Part shown: positions 28,677 to 37,712 of the stretch, one piece after another
Position numbering within the stretch: position 1 is the stretch's first letter
How the letters are laid out: each line of letters opens with the position of its first letter
DNA from: Streptomyces sp. SID12488
GTDB lineage: Bacteria; Actinomycetota; Actinomycetes; Streptomycetales; Streptomycetaceae
Direction of reading: 5' to 3'
Assembly (NCBI RefSeq): GCF_010548275.1
Contig: NZ_JAAGLT010000018.1
Coordinates: 120,199 to 184,198, forward strand
DNA: 64,000 nt
Made by a program: the position numbers and the translations under genes
Notes under the pieces: model-generated
Databases searched by the model: none
What the model was told of the DNA's origin: nothing
Seen by the model: only the letters and a program-made list of their open reading frames with translations

Positions 28677-29471
28677 TTGACCCACACCTCGTCGGTCGGA
28701 AGAGGTTTCTCCCTGGTCAAGCGGGTCGCGGCGGTCGGTGCCGCGGCCCTCGCGATCGCGAGCCTCCAGCCGCTCGCCGCACAGGCCGCGCCCGCGCCCG
28801 TCGTAGGAGGAACGCCCGCCGCGCAGAACGAGTTCCCGTGGCTGGTTCACCTCTCGATGGGCTGCGGCGGCGCGCTCTACAAGAAAGACGTCGTCCTGAC
28901 CGCCGCCCACTGCGTGGACGGCTCCGGCGCCAACACGGGCATCACCGTCACCGCGGGGGTCACCGACCTGAACGCCGCGGGTGCGATCAAGGTCAAGTCG
29001 ACCAAGGTCCGCCAGGCCCCGGGTTACATCGGCAGCGGCAAGGACTGGGCGCTCATCAAGCTCGCCCGGCCGATCAACAAGCCCACGCTGAAGATCGCCA
29101 CGACCACCCAGTACAACCGTGGCACCTTCACCATCGCGGGCTGGGGCGACACCACGGAGAACGCCGGCACCGGCACGACCAAGCTGCTGAAGGCCACCGT
29201 CCCCTACGTCAGCGACGCGGGCTGCAAACTGCACTACGGCAAGCGGCTCGTGCCCGGGGACGAACTGTGCGCCGGCTATCTGGCGGGCGGCGTCGACACC
29301 TGCCAGGGCGACTCCGGTGGCCCCATGTTCCGCAAGGACGACACCGGCGCCTGGATCCAGGTCGGCATCGTCAGCTGGGGCGACGGCTGCGCCCGGCCCG
29401 GCGTCCCCGGCGTCTACTCCCAGGTGTCCACGTTCGCCAAGGACATAGCCCGGGCGGCGTCCGCCCTGTAG
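28677..29471 (+). CDS. Secreted trypsin-like serine protease (S1)
   Basis: A 264-aa protein from the TTG at 28677, preceded by AGGAAAGGA; no ATG fits. The signal peptide spans residues 1 to about 38 (basic start, hydrophobic core, AAQAAPAP), and the mature enzyme probably begins at VVGGTPAAQ, the usual trypsin N-terminus. The catalytic triad is visible: His in VVLTAAHCVD, Asp in GKDWALIKL, Ser in CQGDSGGPMF. An Asp before the catalytic Ser region (GGVDTCQGDSGG) suggests Arg/Lys specificity. Cys residues pair as in bacterial trypsins. Expected to act in the medium. Confidence 0.95.
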   Translation: MTHTSSVGRGFSLVKRVAAVGAAALAIASLQPLAAQAAPAPVVGGTPAAQNEFPWLVHLSMGCGGALYKKDVVLTAAHCVDGSGANTGITVTAGVTDLNAAGAIKVKSTKVRQAPGYIGSGKDWALIKLARPINKPTLKIATTTQYNRGTFTIAGWGDTTENAGTGTTKLLKATVPYVSDAGCKLHYGKRLVPGDELCAGYLAGGVDTCQGDSGGPMFRKDDTGAWIQVGIVSWGDGCARPGVPGVYSQVSTFAKDIARAASAL

Positions 29472-29479
29472 GACCTGCC

Positions 29480-29567
29480 GTCACATTCCCGCCTGCCTGG
29501 CGGCGCCGCGCACGCACTCACCCGACGCCGCCAGGCCCGCCCTTCGGGCGGACGACGGGAATGTGAC
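29480..29567. terminator. Nested inverted repeat, three stems
   Basis: Outer arms GTCACATTCCCG (29480-29491) and its complement (29556-29567) enclose two further perfect stems: GCCTGGCGGCG/CGCCGCCAGGC (29495-29505, 29526-29536) and CCGCCC-TTC-GGGCGG (29537-29551). It lies between the convergent trypsin and beta-galactosidase genes. Terminator function is likely, but the three-way design is unusual. Confidence 0.75.
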
Positions 29568-29580
29568 AACAGGCCCCGAG

Positions 29581-29608
29581 TCCGGCGGGGCCGCACGGCC
29601 TCGCCGGA
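29581..29608. terminator. Second hairpin of the convergent pair
   Basis: TCCGGCGGGGCC (29581-29592) and GGCCTCGCCGGA (29597-29608) pair over 12 bp with one wobble and a GCAC loop. It stands 14 bp after the nested repeat and 35 bp before the beta-galactosidase stop, and probably terminates that gene. Confidence 0.7.
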
Positions 29609-29642
29609 TCCGGACACCTGCACGCGCGCGTGTACAAGCGCG

Positions 29643-31412
29643 TCAGTCGGTGCTCGGCTCCACGGGGCTCAGGACAGGGCCCGTCCGCCCGGCGCCCTCC
29701 AGCTCCAGCACCCACACCTCGTTCACACCCTCCCGCAGCACCGGCCCGGGCACGTACAGCGAGCGTTGCGGGCCCACGCACCAGTAGCGCCCGAGGCCGA
29801 ACCCGTTGACCCAGGCGAACCCCCGTGTCCACCCCGGCAGTTCGAGTCGGGCGTCCCCGGTCCCGCGCACCGTCACCGCCCCCCGGTACAACCCCGGGGA
29901 GTCCTCGGAGGGCAGCCCCGTGAAGGGCACCTCCCGCACGGCCCTCTCCTCGAACGCGTCCAGCCGCAGCCCGCGCGCCCGCACCCCGTGCAGAAACTGC
30001 CGCTCGTGCAGCACGCCCCCGGTGATGCCCTTCGGCTCGCCGACGCGCGGCCCGTAGTTGACCCTCCCCAGGGACTCCACCCACAGCTCCACGCGCGCGT
30101 GCCCCGCGACCGGCTCCGCGAGCCGCACGTCCCCCTCGCCGAGCACCCCGGCGCGCACCCCGTCCACGTACACCACCGCCAGGTCCCGCAGCCCGCGCAC
30201 CGACAGCGGATACGGCTGCCGGGGCCCCGGAACGGTCACCGTGTAGCGCACGAGCCCGCGGTCCACGTCCAGTTCCTCGAACGTGGGCGGCACGGCATGC
30301 TCCGTCTCGGGACCGCCCAGAGTGTCGAGCACGGCGGTCAGCGGCGCCCACTCCGTCAGCCGCACGCCGGCCGTGGCACCCAGAGGAGAGGGCGTGGGCG
30401 GCGGTTCCGGCGGCAAGGTGTCCGCGTAGGCGGAGAGCACCTCCCTGAAGCGCCAGAACTTCTCCGTGGGGCGCCCGTGTTCGTCGATCGGCGCGTCGTA
30501 GTCGTACGACGTCACGTCCGGCTCCAGAGCGCCCTCCTGGACCTCCCCAGGATCCGCGCCGCCGGCCCGGTTCGCGCCCGCCCAGCCCGCGAAGCTCGTA
30601 CCGCCGTGCGCCACATAGACGTTGACCGAAGCCCCGCACTCCAGGATCTCGCGCAGGGCCCGCGCCGCGTCCCCGGGATCCCGTACGACGTGCCCGGCGC
30701 CCCAGTGGTCGAACCAGCCGCACCAGAACTCCATGCACATCAGCGGACCCGTCGGCCGGTGCCGGCGCAACGACTCGAAGGCCACGCGCGCGTGGTCACC
30801 GAAATTCACCGTCGCCAGGACGCCCGGGACCGAGCCGCCCGTCAGCATGTGGTCCTCCGGACCGTCCGACGTGAACAGCGGGACACTCACGCCCCCGGCC
30901 CGCAGCAGGCCGGTCAGCCGGTCCAGGTACTCCCGGTCGGAGCCGTAACTGCCGTACTCGTTCTCGACCTGCACCATCAGCACCGGGCCGCCCCGGTCGA
31001 TCTGCCGCGACACGATCTCGGGGAGAAGGCGGTCGAACCAGCGTTCCACGGGGCGCAGAAAACGGGCGTCACGCGTGCGCGTGTGTCCCGTCAGCCAGTG
31101 CGGGAGGCCGCCGTTGTCCCATTCCGCGCAGATGTACGGCCCCGGCCGCACGATCGCCCACAGCCCCGCCTCCCGCGCCGCGTCCAGGAAGCGGCCCAGC
31201 CGCCCGACATCGCGGAAGTCACCGGGGTGCGGCTCGTGCAGGTTCCACGGGACGTACGTCTCCACGCAGTTGAGGCCCATCGCCCGCAGCATCGCCAGCC
31301 TGTGCGCCCACTGCTCCTCGTGCACCCGGAAGTAGTGCAGCGCCCCGGACAGCAGCCGCACCGGCCGCCCGTCCAGCAGGAAGTCCGTGTCCCCCACCGT
31401 GAACTCGCTCAT
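29643..31412 (-). CDS. Beta-galactosidase, GH35
   Basis: A 589-aa protein from the ATG at 31412 (MSEFTVGDTDFLLDG); a GTG five codons earlier is possible. The GH35 barrel begins with RLLSGALHYFR and ETYVPWNLHEP. The acid/base Glu is in VLMVQVENEYGSYG and the nucleophile Glu in LMCMEFWCGWFDHWG. C-terminal beta-sandwich domains (about 390-589) hold GFAWVNGFGLGRYW, typical of the family. No signal peptide, so it is intracellular and splits imported beta-galactosides. It is divergent from an AraC gene that probably controls it. Confidence 0.93.
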   Translation of the reverse strand: MSEFTVGDTDFLLDGRPVRLLSGALHYFRVHEEQWAHRLAMLRAMGLNCVETYVPWNLHEPHPGDFRDVGRLGRFLDAAREAGLWAIVRPGPYICAEWDNGGLPHWLTGHTRTRDARFLRPVERWFDRLLPEIVSRQIDRGGPVLMVQVENEYGSYGSDREYLDRLTGLLRAGGVSVPLFTSDGPEDHMLTGGSVPGVLATVNFGDHARVAFESLRRHRPTGPLMCMEFWCGWFDHWGAGHVVRDPGDAARALREILECGASVNVYVAHGGTSFAGWAGANRAGGADPGEVQEGALEPDVTSYDYDAPIDEHGRPTEKFWRFREVLSAYADTLPPEPPPTPSPLGATAGVRLTEWAPLTAVLDTLGGPETEHAVPPTFEELDVDRGLVRYTVTVPGPRQPYPLSVRGLRDLAVVYVDGVRAGVLGEGDVRLAEPVAGHARVELWVESLGRVNYGPRVGEPKGITGGVLHERQFLHGVRARGLRLDAFEERAVREVPFTGLPSEDSPGLYRGAVTVRGTGDARLELPGWTRGFAWVNGFGLGRYWCVGPQRSLYVPGPVLREGVNEVWVLELEGAGRTGPVLSPVEPSTD

Positions 31413-31444
31413 GTGCCCCACCCTCACCTCTGGCGGCCGACAGC

Positions 31445-31516
31445 GTCCATGGACAAAGATCAGCGCCAGTTGGACCGGGCGATCGAGGGCTCACGGCGGC
31501 TCACGGCGGCTCAGGA
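31445..31516. promoter_or_regulatory. Shared control region of GH35 and AraC genes
   Basis: The 160-bp gap between divergent starts holds the perfect palindrome GTCCATGGAC (31445-31454) and a tandem 10-bp direct repeat TCACGGCGGC (31491-31510) followed by a third degenerate unit. Direct repeats are the usual target form for AraC proteins. Confidence 0.45.
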
Positions 31517-31572
31517 CGGGTTTCGACCGTCGCCCGGGAGAGATGACCACGGCACAGGTGGGAGGACCGCGG

Positions 31573-32463
31573 ATGTACCGCACCTGGATGCGTTTCTTCA
31601 GCCCCGCGCCCGCCCACCACCGGCTCGGCCTCGTCTGCCTCGGCGTCGGCCTCCAGCACGGCGCCCTGCCCACCGTCGGCCCGCGCGTCCTCGACCACCA
31701 CGTGGCCGTCGTCGTGAGCAGCGGCCGGGGCTGGTTCCAGGGCACCGACGGACGCCGCAGGCCCGTCACCGCGCCCACCCTGATCTGGCTCACCCCCGGC
31801 ACCGCCCACCACTACGGGCCCGACCCCGACACCGGCTGGGACGAGGCGTTCGTCGACTTCACCGGGCCCGCCACAGCCACCTACGCCGAACTCGGCTACA
31901 TCGAGACCGAGCGGCCCCTCGTACCCCTCACCGACGCCGGCCCCGCCCGCGCCGTGATCGGGCGCATGGCCCGTGCCGCACGCCGCGACAACCCCGTCCT
32001 GGAGGTCGAGACAGCCGCCGCCGTGCACGAACTGCTCGTCGCCCTGCGCCGCACCCGCGCCGACCTGGCACCCGACGGCGACCAGATCCTCGCCGCCCTC
32101 GCCCGGGACGCCTGCCGGCCCCTGAGCGTCGCCGAACACGCCGCCCGGCACGGCATGACCCCCGCCGAACTGCGCACCGCGGTACGGCGCGGCGCCGGAT
32201 GCAGCCCCAAGGACTACCTCCTCGGCATCCGGCTGAGCCGCGCCAAGGAACTCCTCGCCGCCACCGACCTGCCCGTCGCCGCAGTCGCCCGCCGCGTCGG
32301 CTACGACGACCCCGCGTACTTCTCCCGCCTCTTCACCCGCCGGGTCGGCATGGCCCCCGTCCGCTTCAGGGCCCAGCAGGGACGCACGGTCCCCGGCGGC
32401 TGGAGCGACCGCGTCCCCGACCCCGCCGACCCCCCGACGATCGAACACCCGCACCCGGCGTGA
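31573..32463 (+). CDS. AraC-family transcriptional regulator
   Basis: A 296-aa protein from the ATG at 31573, which has GGGAGGA six bases upstream; the ATG at 31543 is a weaker choice. The N-terminal cupin-like sensor spans about 1-150 (HHVAVVVSSGRGWFQ, WDEAFVDFTGP). The C-terminal pair of helix-turn-helix motifs includes LSVAEHAARHGMTPAELRTA and the AraC signature VAAVARRVGYDDPAYFSRLF. It is divergent from the GH35 gene, so a sugar-responsive activator of beta-galactosidase is likely. A Pro-rich tail follows. Confidence 0.92.
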   Translation: MYRTWMRFFSPAPAHHRLGLVCLGVGLQHGALPTVGPRVLDHHVAVVVSSGRGWFQGTDGRRRPVTAPTLIWLTPGTAHHYGPDPDTGWDEAFVDFTGPATATYAELGYIETERPLVPLTDAGPARAVIGRMARAARRDNPVLEVETAAAVHELLVALRRTRADLAPDGDQILAALARDACRPLSVAEHAARHGMTPAELRTAVRRGAGCSPKDYLLGIRLSRAKELLAATDLPVAAVARRVGYDDPAYFSRLFTRRVGMAPVRFRAQQGRTVPGGWSDRVPDPADPPTIEHPHPA

Positions 32464-32550
32464 CGCCGGGATCCCACCCGCCCCACCCACCCCGCACAAC
32501 ACCGACGCCCCAGGAGCCCGCCCGATCCGTGCCACGTAATGTGGACGCCC

Positions 32551-32895
32551 ATGACCACCAGCAACAACCGCGAAGTCGACCCCGCGATCCGAGCGGAACT
32601 CGGCCGGTTGCGCGAGAGCATCGACAACATCGACGCCGCCGTCGTCCACATGCTCGCCGAGCGCTTCAAGTGCACCCAGCAGGTCGGCCACCTCAAGGCC
32701 GCACACCAACTGCCGCCGGCCGACCAGAACCGCGAGGCCCAGCAGATCGCCCGCCTGCGCCGACTCGCCGAGAGTGCGAACCTCGACCCCGCGTTCGCCG
32801 AGAAACTCCTCACCTTCATCATCGCCGAAGTGATCAGACACCACGAGCGCATCGCCGATGACACCCTGAACGGCGGGAAACCACCGGTGAATTGA
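32551..32895 (+). CDS. Chorismate mutase, AroQ type
   Basis: A 114-aa protein from the ATG at 32551. It rearranges chorismate to prephenate for Phe/Tyr synthesis. The helical AroQ pattern is visible: LRESIDNIDAAVVHMLAERF, then CTQQVGHLKAAHQLPPAD, REAQQIARLR and AEKLLTFIIAEVIRHHE. It is monofunctional, with no fused dehydratase. A TAATGT hexamer at 32537-32542 is only 8 bp before the ATG and no Shine-Dalgarno is seen, so the mRNA may be leaderless. It stands alone between AraC and a receiver-domain gene. Confidence 0.92.
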   Translation: MTTSNNREVDPAIRAELGRLRESIDNIDAAVVHMLAERFKCTQQVGHLKAAHQLPPADQNREAQQIARLRRLAESANLDPAFAEKLLTFIIAEVIRHHERIADDTLNGGKPPVN

Positions 32896-33035
32896 CGCCC
32901 GGGGCGTGACAGCCGGGTACCCGCGGGGGCATGCTGCGCTGTGCACTTCATGTGCACTCGTAGTCAGCCGACGAGCACTGCGCGTCAGCGGCGCGGGAGC
33001 CAGCCGGTTGTCCACACGGGAGAGGACGTCGGGCC

Positions 33036-33512
33036 ATGCCGTCGGATGCCAAGATCCTCATCGTCGACGACCACGAGGACACCCTGTACGCCCTGGAGAG
33101 CGCCCTGGCCCCGCTCGGCTACCTGCTCGCCCGCGCCACCAGCGGCGACGAGGCGCTCAAGCAGGTGCTGCGCGGCCAGGTCGGCCTCCTCCTGCTCGAC
33201 GTACGCATGCCCGGCGTCAGGGGCCTCGACGTCGTGCGTTACATGCGCCGCCTCGAACAGACCCAGCACATTCCCGTCGTCCTGCTCACCGGCTTCGGCC
33301 CCGACGCCGAACTCACCTCCACCGCCTTCGGACTCGGCGTCGCCGACCTCGTCAGGAAACCCATCGACCCCTGGACCCTGCGCACCAAGGTCCGCTACCT
33401 GTACGACGCCCACCGCCGCCACCTGGCCCTCGAACAGGAGGCGCGGGAACTCCGCGCCCTCGTGAGGGGCCACGACGTACTCACGCGCACCCCGGAGAAG
33501 GACCGCGCCTAG
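33036..33512 (+). CDS. Stand-alone response regulator receiver protein
   Basis: A 158-aa protein from the ATG at 33036, with GAGGA upstream. A single receiver domain spans 1-125: acidic pocket LIVDDHED, phosphorylated Asp in LLLLDVRMPG, the switch Thr in VVLLTGFG and Lys in DLVRKPIDPW. There is no output domain; a charged helical tail (about 125-158) follows. No kinase gene is adjacent, so it is an orphan. It could dock to a partner, as single-domain receivers do. Confidence 0.88.
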   Translation: MPSDAKILIVDDHEDTLYALESALAPLGYLLARATSGDEALKQVLRGQVGLLLLDVRMPGVRGLDVVRYMRRLEQTQHIPVVLLTGFGPDAELTSTAFGLGVADLVRKPIDPWTLRTKVRYLYDAHRRHLALEQEARELRALVRGHDVLTRTPEKDRA

Positions 33513-33636
33513 ACACCGCGAACAGCCCCCAAACGGCCCCACGGGCCGGACCGGAGTCAGGGGCGCGCGCACGGACAAAGGCCGTGTACCGATCCGCCCC
33601 TGTGCCCTGTCAGCGGCATCAGGCAGCATGTCCTCC

Positions 33637-36144
33637 ATGTCCGTACTGACGCGCGACGAAGCGCAAGCCCGTGCCACCCTCCTGGACGTCCACCGGTACA
33701 CGGTCGAACTCGACCTCACCACCGGGGACGACACCTTCGACTCCCGTACCGTGATCCGCTTCGCGGTGGCGGCGGGCCACACCGGCGCGGACACGTTCGT
33801 CGAGGTCAGGCCCGCCGAACTGCGCTCGGCCACCCTCGACGGCCATCCCCTGGACACCGGTACCCTCACCGACGGCCGACTGCCCCTGACGGGCCTCGCC
33901 GAGGGCGAGCACGAACTGCGCGTGGACGCCGCGATGCGCTACTCCCGCACCGGCGAGGGCATGCACCGCTTCACCGACCCCGTCGACGACGAGACCTACC
34001 TCTACACCCAGATGTCCCTGGAGGACGCGGCAGCCGTCTTCGCCAACTTCAACCAGCCCGACCTCAAGGCCGTCTTCGAGTTCACCGTGCGCGCCCCCGA
34101 GGGCTGGACCGTCCTCGCCAACGGCATCACCACCGAGACCGCCGACGGGCTCTGGCAGGCCGCCCCCACCCCGCGCATCTCCACCTACCTCGTCGCCGTC
34201 GCCGCCGGCCCCTGGCACTCCGTCCGCAGCGAACACCGCGGCCTCCCCTTCGGCCTGCACTGCCGCCGCTCCCTCGCCCCCCACCTCGACACCGACGCCG
34301 ACGAACTCCTCGACATCACGCGCGCGTGCTACGACCGCTACCACGAGAAGTTCGAGGAGCCCTACCCCTTCGACTCCTACGACCAGGCGTTCGTCCCCGA
34401 GTTCAACTTCGGCGCCATGGAGAACCCCGGCCTCGTCACCTTCCGCGACGAGTTCGTCTACCGCTCCGCCGTCACCGACACCGAACGCCAGACCCGCGCG
34501 ATGGTCATCGCCCACGAGATGGCCCACATGTGGTTCGGCGACCTCGTCACCCTCCAGTGGTGGGACGACATCTGGCTCAACGAGTCCTTCGCCGAGTACA
34601 TGGGCTACCAGACCCTCACCGAAGCCACCCGCTACACCGACACCTGGACCGACTTCGGCGTCTCCCGCAAGGCCTGGGGCTACGACGCCGACCAGCGCCC
34701 CTCCACCCACCCCGTCGCCCCCGAGGCCGTCGACGACACCGCCGCAGCCCTCGTCAACTTCGACGGCATCTCGTACGCCAAGGGCGCCTCCGCACTGCGT
34801 CAACTCGTCGCCTGGCTCGGCGAGAAGGACTTCCTGGCCGGCATCAACACCCACTTCGCCCGCCACCGCTTCGGCAACGCCACCCTCGCCGACTTCATCG
34901 ACTCCCTCGCCGCCGCCACCGAACGCGACGTCCACGCGTGGGCCGACGCCTGGCTGCGCACCACAGGTGTCGACACCCTCACCCCGCGCCTCACCAACGG
35001 CGACGCCGGCGGATACACCCTCACCGTCCGCCACGACGGCAGCCGCCCCCACCGCGTCGCCGTGGGCCTCTACGACCACGACGTCGCCGGCGACGGCACC
35101 CTCGCCCTCCGCGAGCGCCTCCACGTCGACGTCCCCCAGGACGCCCCGGAGCCCATCGGCAAGCGGCCCGCCCTGCTCCTCGTCAACGACGGCGACCTGA
35201 CCTACGCCAAGGTCCGCTTCGACCCCGAATCCTTCAAAACCGTCCGCGCAGCCCTCTCCGGCCTCCCCGACCCGCTCACCCGCGCGGTCGTCTGGAACTC
35301 CCTGCGCGACGCCGTACGCGACGGCCAACTCCCGCCCGCGGACTATCTGGAGACCGTCCGCGCCCACCTCCCGCGCGAAACCGACCTCGCCCTCGTCCAG
35401 GGCGTCCTCACCTTCGCCTCGACCGTCGTCGCCGACCGCTACCTGCCCCCGCAGGACCGCCCCGCCGCCCTGGCCGCCCTCGCCTCCCTGTGCCGCGACC
35501 TCATCCGCCGCACCGAGGACGGCGACCACCCCGGCCTGCGCCTCATCGCCGTACGCCACTTCATCGACGTCGCCGCCCACCCCGACACCATCGCCGCCTG
35601 GCTCGCGGACGGCACGGTCCCCGGCGGCCCCGAACTCGACCCCGAACTACGCTGGCGCGTCCTGGCCCGGCTCGCCGTCCTCGGCGCCACAGACGAGGCG
35701 GAGATCGACGCGGAACTCGCCCGCGACCCCAGCGCCTCCGGCCAGGAAGGCGCCGCCCGCTGCCGGGCCGCCCTGCCCGACCCCGAGTCCAAACTCCGGG
35801 CCTGGGAACAGATGTTCAACTCGGACGCGCTCTCCAACTACCTCTTCGTCGCCACCGCCCAGGGCTTCTGGCAGCCCGAACAGACCGACCTCACCGAGGA
35901 GTACGTCAAGCGGTACTGGACCGACGCCGTCTCCGTCGCCGCCCGCCGGGGCCCCGCCATGGCCGACGCCGCCGGCCGCTGGGCCTTCCCGGCCCACGCC
36001 GTCACCCCCGACACCCTCCGCCTCGGCGAGGAGTGCCTGCGCGACGGCGCCCCGATACCGTCCCTCCGCCGCAAACTCGTCGACCAGCTCGACGACCTGG
36101 GCCGCGCACTGCGCGTACGGGAAGGGGCCCGGGAACAGGCGTAA
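33637..36144 (+). CDS. pepN: Aminopeptidase N (M1 family)
   Basis: An 835-aa protein from the ATG at 33637 (MSVLTRDEAQARA). The M1 zinc peptidase features are complete: GAMENPG for N-terminal amine binding, HEMAHMWFGD with zinc His at residues 293 and 297, and NESFAEYMGY with the third ligand Glu. An N-terminal beta domain precedes the catalytic domain, and a helical C-terminal ERAP1-like domain spans about 500-835. It removes N-terminal residues from peptides in the cytoplasm. It is followed by a strong 17-bp hairpin and stands alone. Confidence 0.96.
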   Translation: MSVLTRDEAQARATLLDVHRYTVELDLTTGDDTFDSRTVIRFAVAAGHTGADTFVEVRPAELRSATLDGHPLDTGTLTDGRLPLTGLAEGEHELRVDAAMRYSRTGEGMHRFTDPVDDETYLYTQMSLEDAAAVFANFNQPDLKAVFEFTVRAPEGWTVLANGITTETADGLWQAAPTPRISTYLVAVAAGPWHSVRSEHRGLPFGLHCRRSLAPHLDTDADELLDITRACYDRYHEKFEEPYPFDSYDQAFVPEFNFGAMENPGLVTFRDEFVYRSAVTDTERQTRAMVIAHEMAHMWFGDLVTLQWWDDIWLNESFAEYMGYQTLTEATRYTDTWTDFGVSRKAWGYDADQRPSTHPVAPEAVDDTAAALVNFDGISYAKGASALRQLVAWLGEKDFLAGINTHFARHRFGNATLADFIDSLAAATERDVHAWADAWLRTTGVDTLTPRLTNGDAGGYTLTVRHDGSRPHRVAVGLYDHDVAGDGTLALRERLHVDVPQDAPEPIGKRPALLLVNDGDLTYAKVRFDPESFKTVRAALSGLPDPLTRAVVWNSLRDAVRDGQLPPADYLETVRAHLPRETDLALVQGVLTFASTVVADRYLPPQDRPAALAALASLCRDLIRRTEDGDHPGLRLIAVRHFIDVAAHPDTIAAWLADGTVPGGPELDPELRWRVLARLAVLGATDEAEIDAELARDPSASGQEGAARCRAALPDPESKLRAWEQMFNSDALSNYLFVATAQGFWQPEQTDLTEEYVKRYWTDAVSVAARRGPAMADAAGRWAFPAHAVTPDTLRLGEECLRDGAPIPSLRRKLVDQLDDLGRALRVREGAREQA

Positions 36145-36187
36145 CGCCCCCTGTCCGAAGCCGGTACGGGCCGACGGGCACGCGTAC

Positions 36188-36236
36188 GGGTGCACGTGTG
36201 GGGCCTGGGGACACCCCCTGCCCCACACGTGCACCC
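36188..36236. terminator. Strong hairpin after pepN
   Basis: Perfect 17-bp arms at 36188-36204 and 36220-36236, containing GGGTGCACGTGTGGGGC and its complement, with an inner GGGG/CCCC pair in the 15-base loop. It separates pepN from the decarboxylase gene, though there is no long U-run. Confidence 0.8.
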
Positions 36237-36347
36237 GACGACAACCCCGTACCCCCTTTCGGGTTCCGATCGTTGGTCTTCCCGGGCGCGTCGCCCCAGC
36301 CCCGTCCAAGCTGGAACTCCCCAGCCACGCGCCCCGGGAGGACCACC

Positions 36348-37712
36348 ATGCGTACGCCGCCCCTCGCCTCAGGTGCCGAAGGACCCGACGCCCTGCGGCC
36401 GTTGCTCGACACGGTCCTCGGCGCCCTCGCGGACGGCGGACACGCGCGCGGAGGCCCCCTCCCGGCCGGTGGACCGGAAACGGTCGCCCAACGGATGCGC
36501 GCCACAGTCGGGGACGTGCTGCCCGACAAGGGCGACCCCAACGCCCTCTACGACCTCGTGCGCGCCCTCGCCGAAGGCGCCGCCGACCCCGCGCACCCCC
36601 ACTGCGCCGCCCACCTGCACTGCCCGCCCCTCGCCGTCGCCACCGCCGCCGACCTCGCCGCCAGTGCGCTCAACCCGTCCCTCGACTCCTGGGACCAGGC
36701 CCCGGCCGCCTCCGAGCTGGAAACCCTCGTCACACGCGCCCTCGCCGCCGAGACCGGCGCCGCCGACGCCCTCGTCACCACCGGCGGCACCGAATCCAAC
36801 CAACTCGCCCTGCTCCTCGCCCGCGAGGCCCACCCCGGTGTCCGCCTCGTGTGCGGCGCCAACGCCCACCACTCCCTGCCCCGCGCCGCCTGGCTCCTCG
36901 GCCTCCCCGAACCCGTCGTGGTCCCCGCCCCCGCCGGCACTCTCGACCCGGCCGCCCTCGACGAAGCCCTCACCGCGCTGCCAGGCCCGCGCGGCTCGCT
37001 CCTCGTCGCCGCCACGGCCGGCACCACCGACGCGGGGCTCATCGACCCGCTGCCCCAGATCGCGGCCCGCTGCGCAGCCCACGGCGCCCGACTCCACATC
37101 GACGCCGCCTACGGCGGCGGACTCCTCTTCAGCGAACGCCACCGCACCAAACTGACCGGCCTCGAACACGCCGACACCGTCACCCTCGACCTGCACAAAC
37201 TCGGTTGGCAACCCGTCGCGGCAGGCCTCCTCACCGTCAAGAACCCCCACGACCTCACCGCGCTTGCCCAGCACGCCGACTACCTCAACGCCGACGACGA
37301 CACCGAAGCAGGCCTCCCCGACCTCCTCGGCCGCTCCCTGCGCACCACCCGGCGACCCGACATCCTCAAGATCGCCGTCACCCTCAAAACGCTCGGCCGC
37401 GACGGACTCGGCGCCCTCGTCGACCAGGTCTGCGCGCACGCCCACGAGTTCGCCCGCCTCGTCCGGACCCACCCCGGCTTCGAACTCCACGACCCGCCGA
37501 CCATCAGCACCGTGCTCTTCCGGCCCACCGGAGCAACCGACGACGCCGTCGCCGCCGTACGCCGAAAACTCCTCCACGACGGACGGGCCGTCCTCGGCCG
37601 CGCCCAACTCGACGGCCGCCTCTGGCTCAAGGTCACCCTCCTCAACCCCCACACCCGGCCGGACGACCTGGCCGCACTCCTGGAACTGGTGGAAGGAAAC
37701 ACCCCCCGATGA
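36348..37712 (+). CDS. PLP-dependent group II decarboxylase, siderophore-type
   Basis: A 454-aa protein from the ATG at 36348, with GGGAGG upstream. The fold and motifs fit group II decarboxylases: AHLHCPPL, NPSLDSWDQAP, the cofactor loop TTGGTESNQLALLLA, the Asp of HIDAAYGGGLLF, and the PLP Lys K284 in LDLHKLGWQP. Relatives decarboxylate lysine, ornithine or 2,4-diaminobutyrate to diamines for hydroxamate siderophores. It overlaps the N-hydroxylase gene by ATGA, so the amine product is probably hydroxylated next. The exact amino acid is unknown. No iron box was found upstream. Confidence 0.88.
   Translation: MRTPPLASGAEGPDALRPLLDTVLGALADGGHARGGPLPAGGPETVAQRMRATVGDVLPDKGDPNALYDLVRALAEGAADPAHPHCAAHLHCPPLAVATAADLAASALNPSLDSWDQAPAASELETLVTRALAAETGAADALVTTGGTESNQLALLLAREAHPGVRLVCGANAHHSLPRAAWLLGLPEPVVVPAPAGTLDPAALDEALTALPGPRGSLLVAATAGTTDAGLIDPLPQIAARCAAHGARLHIDAAYGGGLLFSERHRTKLTGLEHADTVTLDLHKLGWQPVAAGLLTVKNPHDLTALAQHADYLNADDDTEAGLPDLLGRSLRTTRRPDILKIAVTLKTLGRDGLGALVDQVCAHAHEFARLVRTHPGFELHDPPTISTVLFRPTGATDDAVAAVRRKLLHDGRAVLGRAQLDGRLWLKVTLLNPHTRPDDLAALLELVEGNTPR

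Noticed and set aside
29621..29632. CACGCGCGCGTG palindrome near the GH35 stop
   Set aside because: Alternating CG tracts of this length arise easily at this GC content; similar ones occur elsewhere and no function is implied.
29766..32861. 1031-aa open frame on the plus strand across GH35, AraC and chorismate mutase
   Set aside because: Low-complexity Arg/Pro/His translation with no motifs, running over three well-supported genes in other frames.
33619..35580. 653-aa minus-strand open frame opposite pepN
   Set aside because: Gly/Val/Glu-rich antisense reading caused by high GC at third codon positions of pepN.
34326..36347. N-terminal 674 codons ahead of the decarboxylase in the same frame
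   Set aside because: This stretch is an out-of-frame, Arg-rich reading of pepN; the real start is the ATG at 36348 with a strong Shine-Dalgarno sequence.
36237..36347. DmdR/IdeR iron box before the decarboxylase
   Set aside because: No sequence close to the TTAGGTTAGGCT-type palindrome was found in the gap.
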